Origin: Coniferiporia sulphurascens
Lineage: Eukaryota > Basidiomycota > Agaricomycetes > Hymenochaetales > Hymenochaetaceae
DNA: 64,000 nt
NCBI GenBank assembly: GCA_002794785.1
Contig: NBBA01000014.1
Location: 930,001 to 994,000, forward strand
Direction of reading: 5' to 3'
The notes below the pieces were generated by a model. It searched no databases. It saw nothing but the letters and a program-made list of their open reading frames with translations, and was not told where the DNA came from. This document shows positions 37,485 to 50,358 of the stretch, in pieces (the first letter of the stretch is position 1; every line of letters begins with the position of its first letter). A program made the position numbers and the translations under genes.

Positions 37485-40400
37485 ATGTCTGACAGACAAA
37501 AACCTAACACTCGTGAGCAAACACGTTTGCAAAAATTATCAGGACTACGAATAATCGCTAATGAACTAAAAATAGTATATATGCAGTCATCAACTATTGA
37601 AGAACTCGAAGAAAAAATTCAAAAAGCTAAAGATAGTAAAAGGTTAGTCAACCTAATAGTTCAATGTAACTTAAGACAAATACCTATACATGGAACGGAA
37701 CAACAAATACAAGATCAAATAAACAGGTACAATAATTCCACAAACAACGAAAAATTAAAAATAAGAACTGACTATAAAAATGAATTAACAAATCATGCTA
37801 AAGACCTAGGAATATCAGATCAAGGAAAATCATCTGAAATCAGATATCAAATTAGTACGTATTTGGGTATATCAGATCCAACAGAAAAAGAACAATTCAA
37901 AATTGATAACCCTTATATTAAGCCAGAAGAAGACGATAAAAAAGAAGACAAAGAAAATAAAAAAGAAGATAATGAAGAAGAAAATACCAAAGAATCCAAA
38001 AATAACCCATCACATGAGCCATCAGAACCTTCTGAACCTGATGATTCAAATGCTAACGATACTGAGGAAGATGAACCGAGTATGGCAACTAAACTCGCAG
38101 AACTCCAGAAATTCTTTGACGGAATCGAGAAACTCGACAGGCATAGAAACTACAAACTCTGGAACTACAGAGTCCGAAGTGCAATTGAGAGTGCAGGTTA
38201 TGGTAACCTGCTCACTAACTCCCCAGGAACTGGAGAGATTGGTATATCAAGTGCTTTATATAATGGCATTATGCGCACCATGCCCAACAAAATATTGGCT
38301 TATCATCTTAATTTTTCTAAAGATATACCAGCACTACTCAAAGTGCTTGATGGACAATATAATGTCCAGACAACAATTACAAAGGGCTTTAATGAGGCTG
38401 CCCTTTTTGATATCAGAGGTCATGTCAGCCATTTCGATGGAACACTCAATAACCTCAGCAATAAATATGAGGAACTAATAGCCCAAGGGGTAAAAGTTTC
38501 AGAGTCAATGTATATATCGGCTATTACGAGGGCAACGCCCAAACAATATCAATACGTGCTCACGCAGAGTGAGTTATATATTAAAACAATTGACGAAATG
38601 AACCCAGAAAAAGATGAAATTGAACTAACCCCTCAATTCTTATTAACTGCATTACGAAACGCCTTCGAGGGGTGGCGTAAAAATCACCAGAGGACAGGAG
38701 CAGCGGCTAACCACCTGCCCAAGGACGAGTGGACTCACCCTTATTTTAGGGGCTGCAGATGTGGTTTCGGCCGCAGTGTACAGCCACGAGGTCACGGCTA
38801 TAGAGGCTGTGGCGGTTTCAGAGGACGAGGACGAGGGGGATATTCTCCTAACCAACAATCACATGTTATTAAGTGCTACAATTGCAATAAGCTAGGGCAC
38901 TTTAGTTGAGACTGCTGGGTGCCAAAAACAGAATGGACGAAGGCAGCTCAGAAAAAGAAAGAGGACACAAATGACGACAAAGGAAAAGGGAAGGAAACGG
39001 GTGCATCAGCGGCACCAACAATGACTGGGGCAAGTGCAGCCCAGGCTAAACATACTGCTACAGCAGCAGCAGCAAATAACATCGCATCAAGCTCTCGAAT
39101 CGAGTTAAGCACCGTAATAGGCCAAGGTGAAACTGCCTTCATAACCGAAATCGACGAGAACGACTTTGACATGGGAGAATTCCCAATTTATTCTTATAAT
39201 GATTTCCTTGACACTATAGGAAACCACGACAGTGCCATGGAAGACGTGGATGATAATAATTTAGACGTAAGCATTAATGCTATTACTACAAAAGAAATCG
39301 CTAACAATGTTTATTTTTCAATGGATATAATTGACACCGGTGCAACAATACATCTAACACCATATTTAAATCGATTACAAAATACTTATAAAACTGACGC
39401 AATAATGATAATGGCCACTAACAAAACAACATTTATGGCAAACATAGTAGGGGATCTTAAGCTTTACATCCCCAATGGACACTCAGTAAGTGTCATAACA
39501 TTATCAAATGTATATTACAATCCTAAAATGAATATGACATTAGTCTCTCAAGGACTTCTATGTCAAGACGGCTACAAATTTATTTATAAAGAAAATGAAT
39601 GTATAATAAAGTATCCTAATGGATCTTTATGTGGAAAAATAACAAATAAAAATGGATTGTATAGTATATTTAACAACAATGTACAAATGGCTATGAAAAA
39701 TGTAACATTATTTGAACTTCACAAAAAACTCGGACATATAAGTTACACTTACATAAAGCGATTATTAAAAGAAGATCAAATAACAAATAACAAAATATCA
39801 AATTACAATGAAACTCAGTGTACGATCTGCATCGAAGCCAATATTAAAAGAATGCAAATCCCAAAATTACATATTTCAAAGTTAGCAGAAAAATTTGGCA
39901 ATCATATACATATGGACATATGGGGTCCAGCATCCACACATGCTATAGGAGGATATAAATATCTTCTAACACTTGTAGACGATGCTACAAGATGGATAAA
40001 AATGATTTTATTAAAAACAAAAGATGAGGGCTTAAACGCTTATATGACTTGGGCCACAATGCTCAATACACAATTTAATATAAAAATAAAAATATTACAA
40101 AGCAATAATGATACAGTGTTTTTAAGTAAACAATTCACTGAATACTTAGAAAAAAATGGAACAATATGAAAGCTGACTGTTCACGACACACCACAACAAA
40201 ACGGGGTAGCAGAACAATCACATCAAACGATTTTAAATAATACATGAGTAAATCTGCTACAAGCAAAATTACCACCAAGTCTATGGGGAGAAGCTGTAAA
40301 ATACAGTACTTACATTTACAATAGAACACCAAAAAGTGCTATTGATTTTAAAACACCATATTTTAAATGATACAACGAAAATTATAACATAGATGATTTA

Positions 40401-42329
40401 AAAGAATTCAGCCAATATTGCATAATAAGACAAGAAGACATTAATAAATTACAACCAAAAGGAATATATGCACAATGGCTAGGATTTGACGAAGAAAGTA
40501 AAGGTCATAGAACCTATCATAACAGAAAAATTACAGTCGAACGAAATTTACAATTTTTAGATTCTCCACCATCCAAAATTGAAGGGGAGAATATAACAGA
40601 AAAACATAATGAACAAATAAAAGAATTAACAAAAGAGAGACCAAAAAGAACATTAAACCCAACAAAACGATCATTAGGTCTAAACTTTGACAAACAAAAC
40701 ACAGTCGCTTATCTTACAGAATTTAATCAATTCAATATGGAATTAATAGGCAATCCAAATTCATATCAACAAGTGATCAATAGAATTGACGCAAATCAGT
40801 GGATCTCAGCAATGAAAGAAGAAATAAAAACGTTAATCAAAAGATCTACATGGATGATCATTGATCCACCAAAAAATGTAAATATAATTGGAACAAGATT
40901 TGTTTATAAAACAAAACAATTAGCAAATGGAGAAATAGAACGTTACAAAGCAAGATTAGTAGTACAAGGATTTGCCCAAATGGAAGGCATTGACTACTAT
41001 CCAAATGATACATTCACTCCAGTGGCAAGATTAGCCACAGTCAGAACCATATTAAGTTGGAGTGCAACAAATAATTACGAAATTCACCAAATTGATATAA
41101 AATCAGCTTACCTATATGGTGAATTAGAAAAAGACGAAAATATATATATAAAACCACCACCAGGAAATCTAATTGAAACTAAACCTGGACAAGTTTTAAA
41201 ATTAAATAAAGCCTTATACGGATTAAAACAAGCAGGCAGATGATGGTATAAAAAGTTATCAGAAATTCTAATAGGAATAGGACTAGTACGAGCAGTCCAA
41301 GACAATGCAGTATTCTTTAGAAAAGTAAAAGGAAAAACAATCCTAATACTTTTCATACATGTTGATGATATAACAATATGTGGCTTAAATTTATCAATAA
41401 TAAAAGCCTTTAAAAATGAAATTGGAAAACATGTAAAATTTACAGACAGAAATGATGTTCATTGGTTACTCGGTATAGAAATTGAATGAAACCGAGAAGA
41501 AAGAATTATAAAACTAAGACAAAAGAATTATATTGATAATATAATTGAAAAATATAAATTAAAAGATGCTGCAACAGTACAAACTCCAATGACACCAGGA
41601 CAAGTATTAAAATCACTTGAAAATCCAACTAACGAAGAATTAAATTTTATGAGACAAATACCATATATGAATATGGTTGGAGCATTACAATATGCAGCAG
41701 ATTGTACAAGACCTGATATATCATTTGCAACAGGTCAATTTGCTAGGCATTTAAATAAACCTAGTATTGAACACTACAATGCAGTAAAACACTGCTTTAA
41801 ATATTTAAAAGGGATGAACGATTATTGGTTAATACTTGGAGGAAAAGAATCAATCGAGTTAATCGGATATACCAATGCCGATGGAATGACACAAGAAGGC
41901 CATAAAGCAATATCCAGATATATATTTCAAATAGGAAATGCAATGACATCATGGTCAAGTAAAAAACAAGAATTAGTGTCACTATCAGTATGTGAAGCTG
42001 AATTACAAGCTTTAACTCATGGAGTAAAAGAAGCTATATGGCTAAGAAGACTGGTTGAAGAGGTACTGCAGACCTTGGATACACCTACAAAAATATTATG
42101 TGATAATCAAGCAGCCATAACAATAATAAATTCAACAGAACAAAAATATACGCAACGAACGAAGCATATTGATATATGAAAAGATTTTTTAAGAGATTAT
42201 ATAGAAAATAAAACTATATCAGTTTCATACATTCCAACAGGACAGCAAAAAGCTGATATCATGACGAAAGCGCTAACGATTGAATTAATCAAACATTTTA
42301 CAAGTCTACTCCACCTAGTAAAAGTTTGA
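37485..42329 (+). pseudogene. Copia A gag-pol polyprotein, seven TGA stops, no frameshift
   Basis: A single frame of 1615 codons runs from ATG 37485 to the final TGA at 42327. Order: charged N-terminal Gag region, Gag core (LDRHRNYKLWNYRVRSAI near 38135), zinc knuckle CYNCNKLGHFS-DCW (38876-38917), protease DTGATIHL (39333), integrase with HHCC (39730-39840) and catalytic HMDIWGP, D and E residues, RT (VQGFAQMEGIDYYPN, IDIKSAYLYGE, FIHVDDI) and RNase H (TNADGM, SVCEAELQA, CDNQAA). In-frame TGA codons start at 38907, 40167, 40245, 40368, 41241, 41487 and 42177. No TAA or TAG and no frameshift occur. The protein is about 90 percent like that of copy B. Confidence 0.95.
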
Positions 42330-42336
42330 AGGGGAG
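42322..42336 (+). promoter_or_regulatory. Polypurine tract of copia A
   Basis: The purine-rich stretch ending gaaggggag abuts the 3' LTR and would prime plus-strand DNA synthesis. The same tract precedes the matching LTR in copy B. Confidence 0.8.
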
Positions 42337-42592
42337 TATTAAATAAATATAACGAATGATATAAATATACAGATGGTCATATGAACAACCATCTTACTAA
42401 GAGAACAATAATGCAATGATAACGCCATATGATAGGAGCTATGATAGTTATAGTATACGTAGCTCATGATAGGTGTATATAAGGAGAGCTGGTCTCCACC
42501 ATGAAATACATCGGTTTATGCTGATAACCCACCTTTGCCTCAACCTCACCACTGCACCTCATCATCTACCACAACGTGTGTAGATTTTAAGA
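42337..42592 (+). repeat. Copia A 3' LTR
   Basis: 256 bp, same length as the 5' LTR; differences are mostly CG to CA or TG (for example near 42423, 42430 and 42460). Confidence 0.95.
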
Positions 42593-43569
42593 GTTTCTGC
42601 ACATCAAAGGTGGCATAAGCTGCATCGTTTCACATCCCTATTTGAACTTACATGACACTCTTCTAGCAATTGAAATTGATTTCAAGGGTGATTGCTTGTG
42701 CCACCCAATCTTTGTCAGGTTCAAATCGGGCAAGGATACATGGAAGTCGCCACGCTTCATGAAGGATGAGACTATCAGCTGGAAGCTGGGGACCAGTCTG
42801 TGAGTGTGGTATCCAGAATACATCGCCAATTTATTATATTCTAATGATAAGCTAGCCATATTCCTGTGTCAGCAGACCTTTCTATCCAGGTGCAGGAAGT
42901 GCATATGTTGAACCGAAAGAAGATAATCGCAGTTTTCAGTATCCCGCCCACGGACGTTATCGGAAAGGATTCTTTCGAGAAAGGAGGTACGCTGTCTGTG
43001 TCGATATCCGACTGGGTACTCATATATATTGTGTAGACACCAAGGGAGGGTCTGTGGTGAAGCTGGTCTGCATCTCAGCATTACCTGTAAGTACACCCAG
43101 TCCTGCGCACATTGCGGTTTTTAGTAGCTGATCATTCTCAAAGACCGAGGAGTTCGCTGAGCTTCTTATCAATGAAGCACAGGATGCGGTTGGGAACAAG
43201 AAAGTTTTACTAGACTCTCTTGGTGGGGTTGGAATGGTGTTGTCCGTCCTCATGAAATTCACTGATGTTGCATCCAACGTAAGTCAACCCTCATAGCGTG
43301 ATCCTTACATGCTTATGCTTACAGACTTTCTAGTTTCATCCCACCACCAGAGCAGCCATCTTGTTGGTCAAATCTTTATATGAGGTACTGTGGACTGTTG
43401 AATTTAAGAGGAGACATACTTTAAAACATTTGCCACAGCAATGCAAACTTCAACAAGAGCTCCAAAGTACCACTGCAGAGCTCATGAAGGACTTGTCATC
43501 GTTCTTACTGTTTGTCGGGGATATCACTCATGATCTTGTGAAAATGGAGAGGATGAAGCAAATAATCAC

Positions 43570-43736
43570 TCTTAAAATCTATGCACGTTGTGGTAGATGA
43601 TGAGGTGCAGTGGTGAAGTTGAGGCAAAGGTGGGTTATCAGCGTAAACTGACGTATTTCATGGTAGAGACCAGCTCTCCTTATATACATCTACTGTGAGC
43701 TATGTATACTATAACTATCATAGCTCCTATCATATG
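43570..43736 (-). repeat. Copia B 3' LTR, distal piece
   Basis: First 167 bp of the LTR in plus-strand order. It stops at the ATATG target site of element C and resumes at 45088. Confidence 0.93.
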
Positions 43737-45082
43737 TGTTAGTAAATTGATGAAAATCATGATCACCAGATTGACAGATTAGCAAGATTGACATGGCAAG
43801 ACCTGTAAATTTAATTGATACCAGGAATCTATGTCAACACTGTAAAGATGCAGATCAAGTAGCATGGAAAGCATTTAACATTGCATGTGCAACAGTAGGA
43901 CAGAATGCAGGATATGACAACTGTCAAATTACATTCAATCATACTACAAGGGAACAACAAGTGGCGGAAAGGCTAGAAGTAATAATTGAACATAGAGCAA
44001 CTATGTTTTCATACCAATTGAATAGATATGTAATCAGCACTTACACAAGAACCAAGATTTATAATTAGCCACATAATGAATTATGTTATCAAAGGGCAGT
44101 TATTACATCAACTGATTATGCAGAAGCGGCACACCAAATAGTTCATACTATCAATAAACAACTACAAGAACAACTATTCACATACAAAGCCAACTTCATA
44201 GCCAAAGGACACACAACAGTAGATCAAAAGGAACCAAATCAAAGACAGGAGTTAGTGCCAATAGATAAGGAGATTATAATACGATGGTTCAATGATGAAC
44301 CATCATATAGAGTCACACCCGGGTATAGCAGGATAACAAATATAAATGCTATAGGACCTGAGGAGCTCTTTATGCCAGTAGATGATAGGACACCAGAATG
44401 AACCCCTTTCAATGCAATAATGGAAATGACTCAAGATTAGTCTACGGTAATAAGTAACAAGCCACAACAAGATAAGATTAAGAAGGCTAGTATAATCGCT
44501 GAGCCACACAAGTATATCTAAGTGTTCAGCTAAGAATAGCCAATGGAAGCAGAGCGATCAATTAAAGACGTAATTGATGAGAGCCAAGTATAGCGCATCG
44601 CACAGCAGAACCGATTAGGAAATAAGGAGAAGCATCATAGGTATAGTAGTATCCGAGAATGGTTACCTTAGGTATTGTACTATATGACTCGATGGAAACT
44701 CAGGGAAAGTTCTGGCATAAGATAAAGATAGCATGGTAGGCTGTAGAATGTACCAGAATATATGACTGACTCATAGGAAGCTAAGAATAGTAAATAGCAT
44801 GTACATGACTGTACCAGAATGTTCCTATGACTTAGAAAGCGAGAGTAGTATGTTGTAGTATCTACCAGAACATAGTAAATAGCATACAACATGTAGGGTA
44901 TAAAAGCCCAACATAAAATTGTGGTAAAAAGCAGTTTAATTCATCTCTTGTCTCTTACCATCATCATCAGCTCTAACACTCTAGCGAGTGAAGGGTAACA
45001 AGCCTACCCTAAACTGACTAGTATTACTGTGTGAATCTGTTATCACTTGTTTCAATCCCTTACTCAGGGAGCGAATCTAACA
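43737..45082. mobile_element. Element C: 1346-bp TGTTAG...CTAACA insertion in copia B LTR
   Basis: It is flanked by ATATG (43732-43736) and GTATG (45083-45087), a 5-bp duplication with one mismatch. Ends form a 6-bp TG...CA inverted repeat, as in LTR retrotransposons. A plus-strand ORF (43793-44068, 91 codons) resembles no domain I can name. The right part holds tataaaa at about 44896 and a tail that looks like an LTR transcription start region. I found no duplicated LTR inside, so it may be one LTR plus a Gag remnant, or a non-autonomous (TRIM/LARD-like) element. Confidence 0.82.
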
Positions 45083-45087
45083 GTATG

Positions 45088-45176
45088 GCGTTATCATTGC
45101 GTTATCATTTACTTAGTAAGATGGTTGTTCATATGACCATCTGTTATTTATATCATTTGTTTATATTTATTTAATA
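45088..45176 (-). repeat. Copia B 3' LTR, proximal piece
   Basis: Last 89 bp of the LTR, next to the polypurine tract. With the piece ending at 43736 it makes a full 256-bp LTR. Confidence 0.93.
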
Positions 45177-45183
45177 CTCCCCT

Positions 45184-48100
45184 TCAAACTTTTACTAGGT
45201 GAAGTAGACTTGTAAAATGTTTGATTAATTCGATCATTAGCACTTTCGTCATTATATCAGCTTTTTGCTGTCCTGTTGGAATGTATGAAACTGATATAGT
45301 TTTATTTTCTATATAATCTCTTAAAAAATCTTTTCGTATATCAATATGCTTCGTTCATTGTGTGTATTTTTGTTCTGTTGAATTTACTATCATTATGGCT
45401 GCTTGATTATCACATAATATTTTTGTAGGTGTATCCAAGGTCTGCAGTACCTCTTCAACCAGTCTTCTTAGCCATATAGCTTCTTTTACTCCATGAGTTA
45501 AAGCTTGTAATTCTGCTTCGCATACTGATAATGACACTAATTCTTGTTTTTTACTGGACCATGACATCGTTGCATTTCCTATTTGGAATATATATCTGGA
45601 TATTGCTTTATGGCCTTCTTGTGTCATTCCATCTGCATTGGTGTATCTGATTAACTCAATTGGGTCTTTACCCTCAAGTATTAAACAATAATCATTTGTT
45701 CCTTTTAAATATTTAAAACAGTGTTTTACTGCATTGTAATGTTCAATACTAGGTTTATTTAGATGCCTAGCAAATTGACCTGTTGCAAATGATATATCAG
45801 GTCTTGTACAATCTGCTGCATATCGTAATGCTCCAACCATATTCATGTAAGGTATTTGCCTTATGAAGTTTAATTCTTCATTAGTTGGATTTTCAAGTGA
45901 TTTTAACACTTGTCCAGGTGTCATTGGTGTTCATACTGTTGCAGCATCTTTTAATTTGTATTTTTCAATAATTGTATCAATGTAATTTTTCTGTCTTAAT
46001 TTGATTATTCTTTCTTTGCGGTTTCGTTCAATTTCGATACCGAGTAACCAATGAATTTTGTTTCCATCAGTGAATTTTACGTGTTTTCCTATTTCATTTT
46101 TAAAGGCTTTTATTATTGATAAATTTAAGCCACATATCATTATATCGTCAACATGTATGAAAAGTATTAGGATTGTTTTTCCTTTTACTTTTCTAAAGAA
46201 TACTGCATTGTCTTGGACTGCTCGTACTAGTCCAATTCCAATTAGAATTTCTGATAATTTTTTATACCATCGTCTGCCTGCTTGTTTTAATCCATATAAG
46301 GCTTTATTTAATTTTAAAACTTGTCCAGGTTTAGTTTCAATTAGATTTCCTGGTGGTGGTTTTATATATATATTTTCGTCTTTTTTTAATTCACCATATA
46401 GGTAGGCTGATTTTATATCGATTTGGTGAATTTCGTAATTGTTTGTTGCGCTCCAGCTTAATATAGTTCGTACTGTGGCTAATCTTGCCACTGGAGCGAA
46501 TGTATCATTTGAATAGTAGTCTACACCTTCCATTTGGGTGAATCCTTGCACTACTAGTCTTGCTTTGTATTGTTCTATTTCTCCATTTGCTAATCGTTTT
46601 GTTTTGTAAATGAATCTTGTTCCAATTATATTTATATCTTTTGGTGGATCAATGATCATCCATGTAGATCTTTTGATTAACGTTTTTATTTCTTCTTTCA
46701 TTGCTGTGATCCACTGATTTGCATCAATTCTATTGATCACTTGTTGATATGAATTTGGATTGCCTATTAATTCCATATTGAATTGATTGAATTCTGTAAG
46801 ATAAGCAACTGTATTTTGCTTGTCAAAATTAAGACCTAATGATCGTTTCATTGGTTTGATTGTTCTTATTGGTCTTTCATTTGTTAATTCTTGTATTTGT
46901 TTATTCTGATTTTCCATAATATTCTCCCCTTCAATTTTAGATGGTGGAGAATCTAAGAATTGTAAATTTCATTCGACTGTAATTTTTCTGTTATGATAGG
47001 TTCTATGACCTTTGCTTTCTTCATCAAATCCTAACCATTGTGCATATATTCCTTTTGGTTGTAATTTATTAATGTCTTCTTGTTGTATTATGCAATATTG
47101 GCTGAATTCTTTTAAATCATCTATGTTATAATTTTCGTTGTAACGTTTGAAATATGGTGTTTTAAAATCAATAGCACTTTTTGGTGTTCTATTGTAAACA
47201 TAAGTACTGTATTTTACAGCTTCTCCCCATAGACTGGGTGATAATTTTGCTTGTAGCAGGTTAACTCAAGTGTTATTTAATATTGTTTGATGTGATCGTT
47301 CTGCTACTCCGTTTTGTTGTGGTGTATCATGAACAGTCAGCTTTTGTATTGTTCCGTTTTTTTCTAGATATTCAGTAAATTGTTTACTTAAAAACACTGT
47401 ATCGTTATCGCTTTGTAATATTTTTATTTTTATATTAAATTGTGTATTGAGCATTGTAGCCCAAGTCGTATAAGCGTTTAAACCCTCATCTTTTGTTTTT
47501 AATAATATCATTTTTATCCATCTTGTAGCATCATCTACAAGTGTTAGAAGATATTTATATCCTCCTATAGCATGTGTGGATGCTGGACCCCATATGTCCA
47601 TATGTATATGATCACTGAATTTTTCTGCTAACTTTGAAATATGTAATTTTGGAATTTGCATTCTTTTTATATTTGCTTCAATGCAAATTGTGCATTGAGT
47701 TTCGTCATAATTTGATATTTTATTATTTGTAATTTGATCTTCTTTTAGTAATTTCTTTATGTAGGCATAACTTATATGCCCAAGTTTTCTGTGTAGTTCA
47801 AATAATGTTACATTTTTTGTAGCCACTTGTACATCATTGTTAAATATACTATACAATCCGTTTTTGTTATTTATTTTTCCACATAAAGATTCATTAGGAT
47901 ACTTTATTATACATTCATTTTCTTTATAAATAAATTTGTAGCCATCTTGACATAGAAGTCCTTGAGAGACTAATGTCATATTCATTTTAGGATTGTAATA
48001 TACGTTTGATAATGTAATGACACTTACTGAGTGTCCATTGGGAATGTAAAGTTTAAGATCCCCTACTATGTTTGCCATAAACGTTGTTTTGTTGGCAGCC

Positions 48101-50031
48101 ATTATTGTTATTGTGTTAGTTTTATAAGTATTTCATAATCGATTGAGATATGGTGTTAAGTGTATTGTTGCACCAGTATCAATTATATCCATAGAAGAAT
48201 AAATGTTGTTAGCAAATTCATTTGTAGTGATTGTGTTAATGCTTACATCCAAATTATTGTCATCTACGTCTTCCATTGCGCTATTGTGGTTTCCTAGTGC
48301 ATCAAGGAAGTTGTTATAAGAATAAATTGGGAATTCTCCCATGTCGAAGTCGTTGTTGTCAATTTCGGTTATAAAGGCGGTTTCGCCTTGGCCAATTACG
48401 GCACTTGATTCGATTCGAGAGCTCGATGCGACGTTTGCTGCTGCTGCTGCTGTTGCGGTATGTTTAGCCTGGGCCGCACTTGCCCCAGTCGTTGTCGGTG
48501 CTGCTGATGCACCCGTTTCCTTCCCTTTTCCTTTGTTGTTGTTCGCTTCCTCTTTTTTCTTCTGAGCTGCTTTCGACCATTCTGTTTTTGGCGCCCAGCA
48601 GTCTCGACTAAAGTGCCCTAGCTTATTACAATTATAGCACTTTACCATGTGTGATTGTTGGTTAGGGGAATATCCCCCTCATCCTCATCCTCACATATAT
48701 CTGCCATGGCCCCTATAGCCACGACCTCGTGATTGTACTCCGCAGCTAAAACCGTGTCCGTGGCCCCTAAAATAAGGGTGATTCCACTCATCCTTGGGCA
48801 GGTGATTAGCCGCCGCTCCTGTCCTCTGATGATTTTTCCACCACCCCTCGAAAGCATTGCGTAATGCAGTTAATAGGAATTGAGGGGTTAGTTCAATTTC
48901 ATCTTTGTCTGGATTTGTTTCATTAATTGTTTTAATATATAACTCACTCTGTGTGAGCACATATTGATATTGTTCGGGTGTTGTCCTCATAATAGCCGAT
49001 ATATATGTCGACTCTGAAACTTTTACCCCTTGGGCTATTAGTTCCTCGTATTTATTGCTGAGGTTATCAAGTGTTCCATCGAAATGGCTGACATGACCTC
49101 TGATATCAAAAAGGGCAGCCTCGTTAAAGCCCTTTTTAATTGTTGTCTGGACATTATATTGTCCGTCAAGTGCTTTGAGTAGTGCTGGAATATCTTTAGA
49201 AAAATTAAGATAATAAGCCAATATTTTGTCAGGCATAGTGCACATAATGCCATTATATAAAGTGCTTGATATACCAATCTCTCCAGTTCCTGGGGAGTTA
49301 GTGAGCAGGTTACCGTAACCTGCACTTTCGATAGCGCTTCTAACTCTGTAATTCCAGAGTTTGTAGTTTCTGTGCCCATCGAGTTTCTCAATTCTGTCGA
49401 AGAATTTCTGGAGTTCTGCAAGTTTAGTTGCCATACTTGGTTCATCTTCCTCAGTATCATTAGTGTCTGAATCATCAGGATCAGAAGGTTCAGATGGCTC
49501 ACATGAGGGGTTGTTATTTTCGTTTTTTATTTCTTCGTTGTCTTCGTTTTTGTCATCTTTTTTATCTTCTTCTTCTTTTTTATCGTCTTCTGGCTTAATA
49601 TAAGGATTGTCAATTTTAAATTGTTCTTTTTCTGTTGGGTCTGATATACCCAAATACATACTGATTCAATATCTTATTTCAGATGATTTTCTGTGATCTG
49701 ATATTCCTAAATCTTTAGCGTGATTCATTAGTTCGTTTTTATAGTCAGCTTTTATTTTTAATTTTTAATTTTTTGTAGAGTTATCATACCTGTTGATACG
49801 ATCTCGTATTTGTTGTTCCGTTCCATGTATAGGTATTTGTCTTAAATTACATTGAATTATTAGGTCGACTAACCTTTTGCTATCTTTGGCTTTTTGAATT
49901 TTTTCTTTGAGTTCTTCGATAGTTGATGACTGTGTATATGTTATTTTTAGTTTGTTAGCAATTATTCATAATCCTGATAATTTTTGCAAATGTGTTTGCT
50001 CACAAGTGTTAGGTTTCTGTCCGTCAGACAT
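45184..50031 (-). pseudogene. Copia B gag-pol polyprotein, ten TGA and one TAA stop, no frameshift
   Basis: ATG at 50031 to the last TGA at 45184-45186, one frame of 1616 codons with the same domain order as copy A. Premature TGA codons start (minus strand) at 49968, 49668, 48693, 48687, 48681, 48135, 47268, 46971, 45933 and 45357; one TAA lies near 49767. The three close together replace the CGA codons of an Arg-Gly-rich stretch just before the zinc knuckle. In this copy the knuckle CYNCNKLGHFSRDCW, the integrase E region (GVAERSHQ) and the RT Arg codons are intact where copy A has TGA or CAA. Confidence 0.95.
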
Positions 50032-50102
50032 AATTTTGTTATTTGAGGATTTATAAATTTGTTAATCGTTTTTTGTTAGTTGTAGGGTCAAGGCTCATAA
50101 CC

Positions 50103-50358
50103 TCTTAAAATCTACACATGTTGTGGTAGATGATGAGGTGCAGTGGTGAAGTTGAGGCAAAGGTGGGTTATCAGCGTAAACCAATGTATTTCATGGTAGA
50201 GACCAGCTCTCCTTATATACATCTACCGTGAGCTATGTATACTATAACTATCATAGCTCCTATCATATGGCATTATCGTTGTGTTATCGTTTACTTAGTA
50301 AGATGGTTGTTCATATGACCATCTGTTATTTATATCATTCATTTATATTTATTTAATA
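50103..50358 (-). repeat. Copia B 5' LTR
   Basis: 256 bp, uninterrupted. Compared with its partner LTR, nearly all changes are CG versus CA or TG. Confidence 0.95.

Larger units (their letters stand above)
37160..42592 (+). mobile_element. Ty1/copia retrotransposon, copy A (complete with both LTRs)
   Basis: 5433 bp with 256-bp LTRs at 37160-37415 and 42337-42592, flanked by the 5-bp duplication GTTTC (37155-37159 and 42593-42597). A primer-binding site follows the 5' LTR, and a polypurine tract precedes the 3' LTR. One gag-pol frame fills the interior. It inserted at the boundary of an intron and exon of the STAND gene. The two LTRs differ at about six positions, mostly CG versus CA/TG. The copy is AT-rich and disabled by seven in-frame TGA codons. 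Confidence 0.97.
43570..50358 (-). mobile_element. Ty1/copia retrotransposon, copy B (with nested element C)
   Basis: Same family as copy A, in the opposite direction. The 5' LTR is 50103-50358. The 3' LTR is 43570-43736 plus 45088-45176, exactly 256 bp when element C and one target repeat are removed. Flanking duplications are ATCAC (43565-43569) and ATCAT (50359-50363). The C/T difference falls at a CpG in the uninterrupted host sequence. The interior carries the primer-binding site (50092-50102), one gag-pol frame and a polypurine tract (about 45177-45191). It lies within a coding exon of the STAND gene. Confidence 0.96.

Noticed and set aside
37485..42329. UGA might be recoded as a sense codon in the copia elements, since nearly all internal stops are TGA
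   Set aside because: The TGA sites differ between copies A and B and face CGA or CAA in the sister copy; host genes here end normally with TGA (for example ERT1 and the guanylyltransferase-like gene).
43361..43600. 79-codon ORF as a stand-alone gene
   Set aside because: It is an exon of the STAND gene running into the copia B LTR; the last ten codons are LTR sequence.
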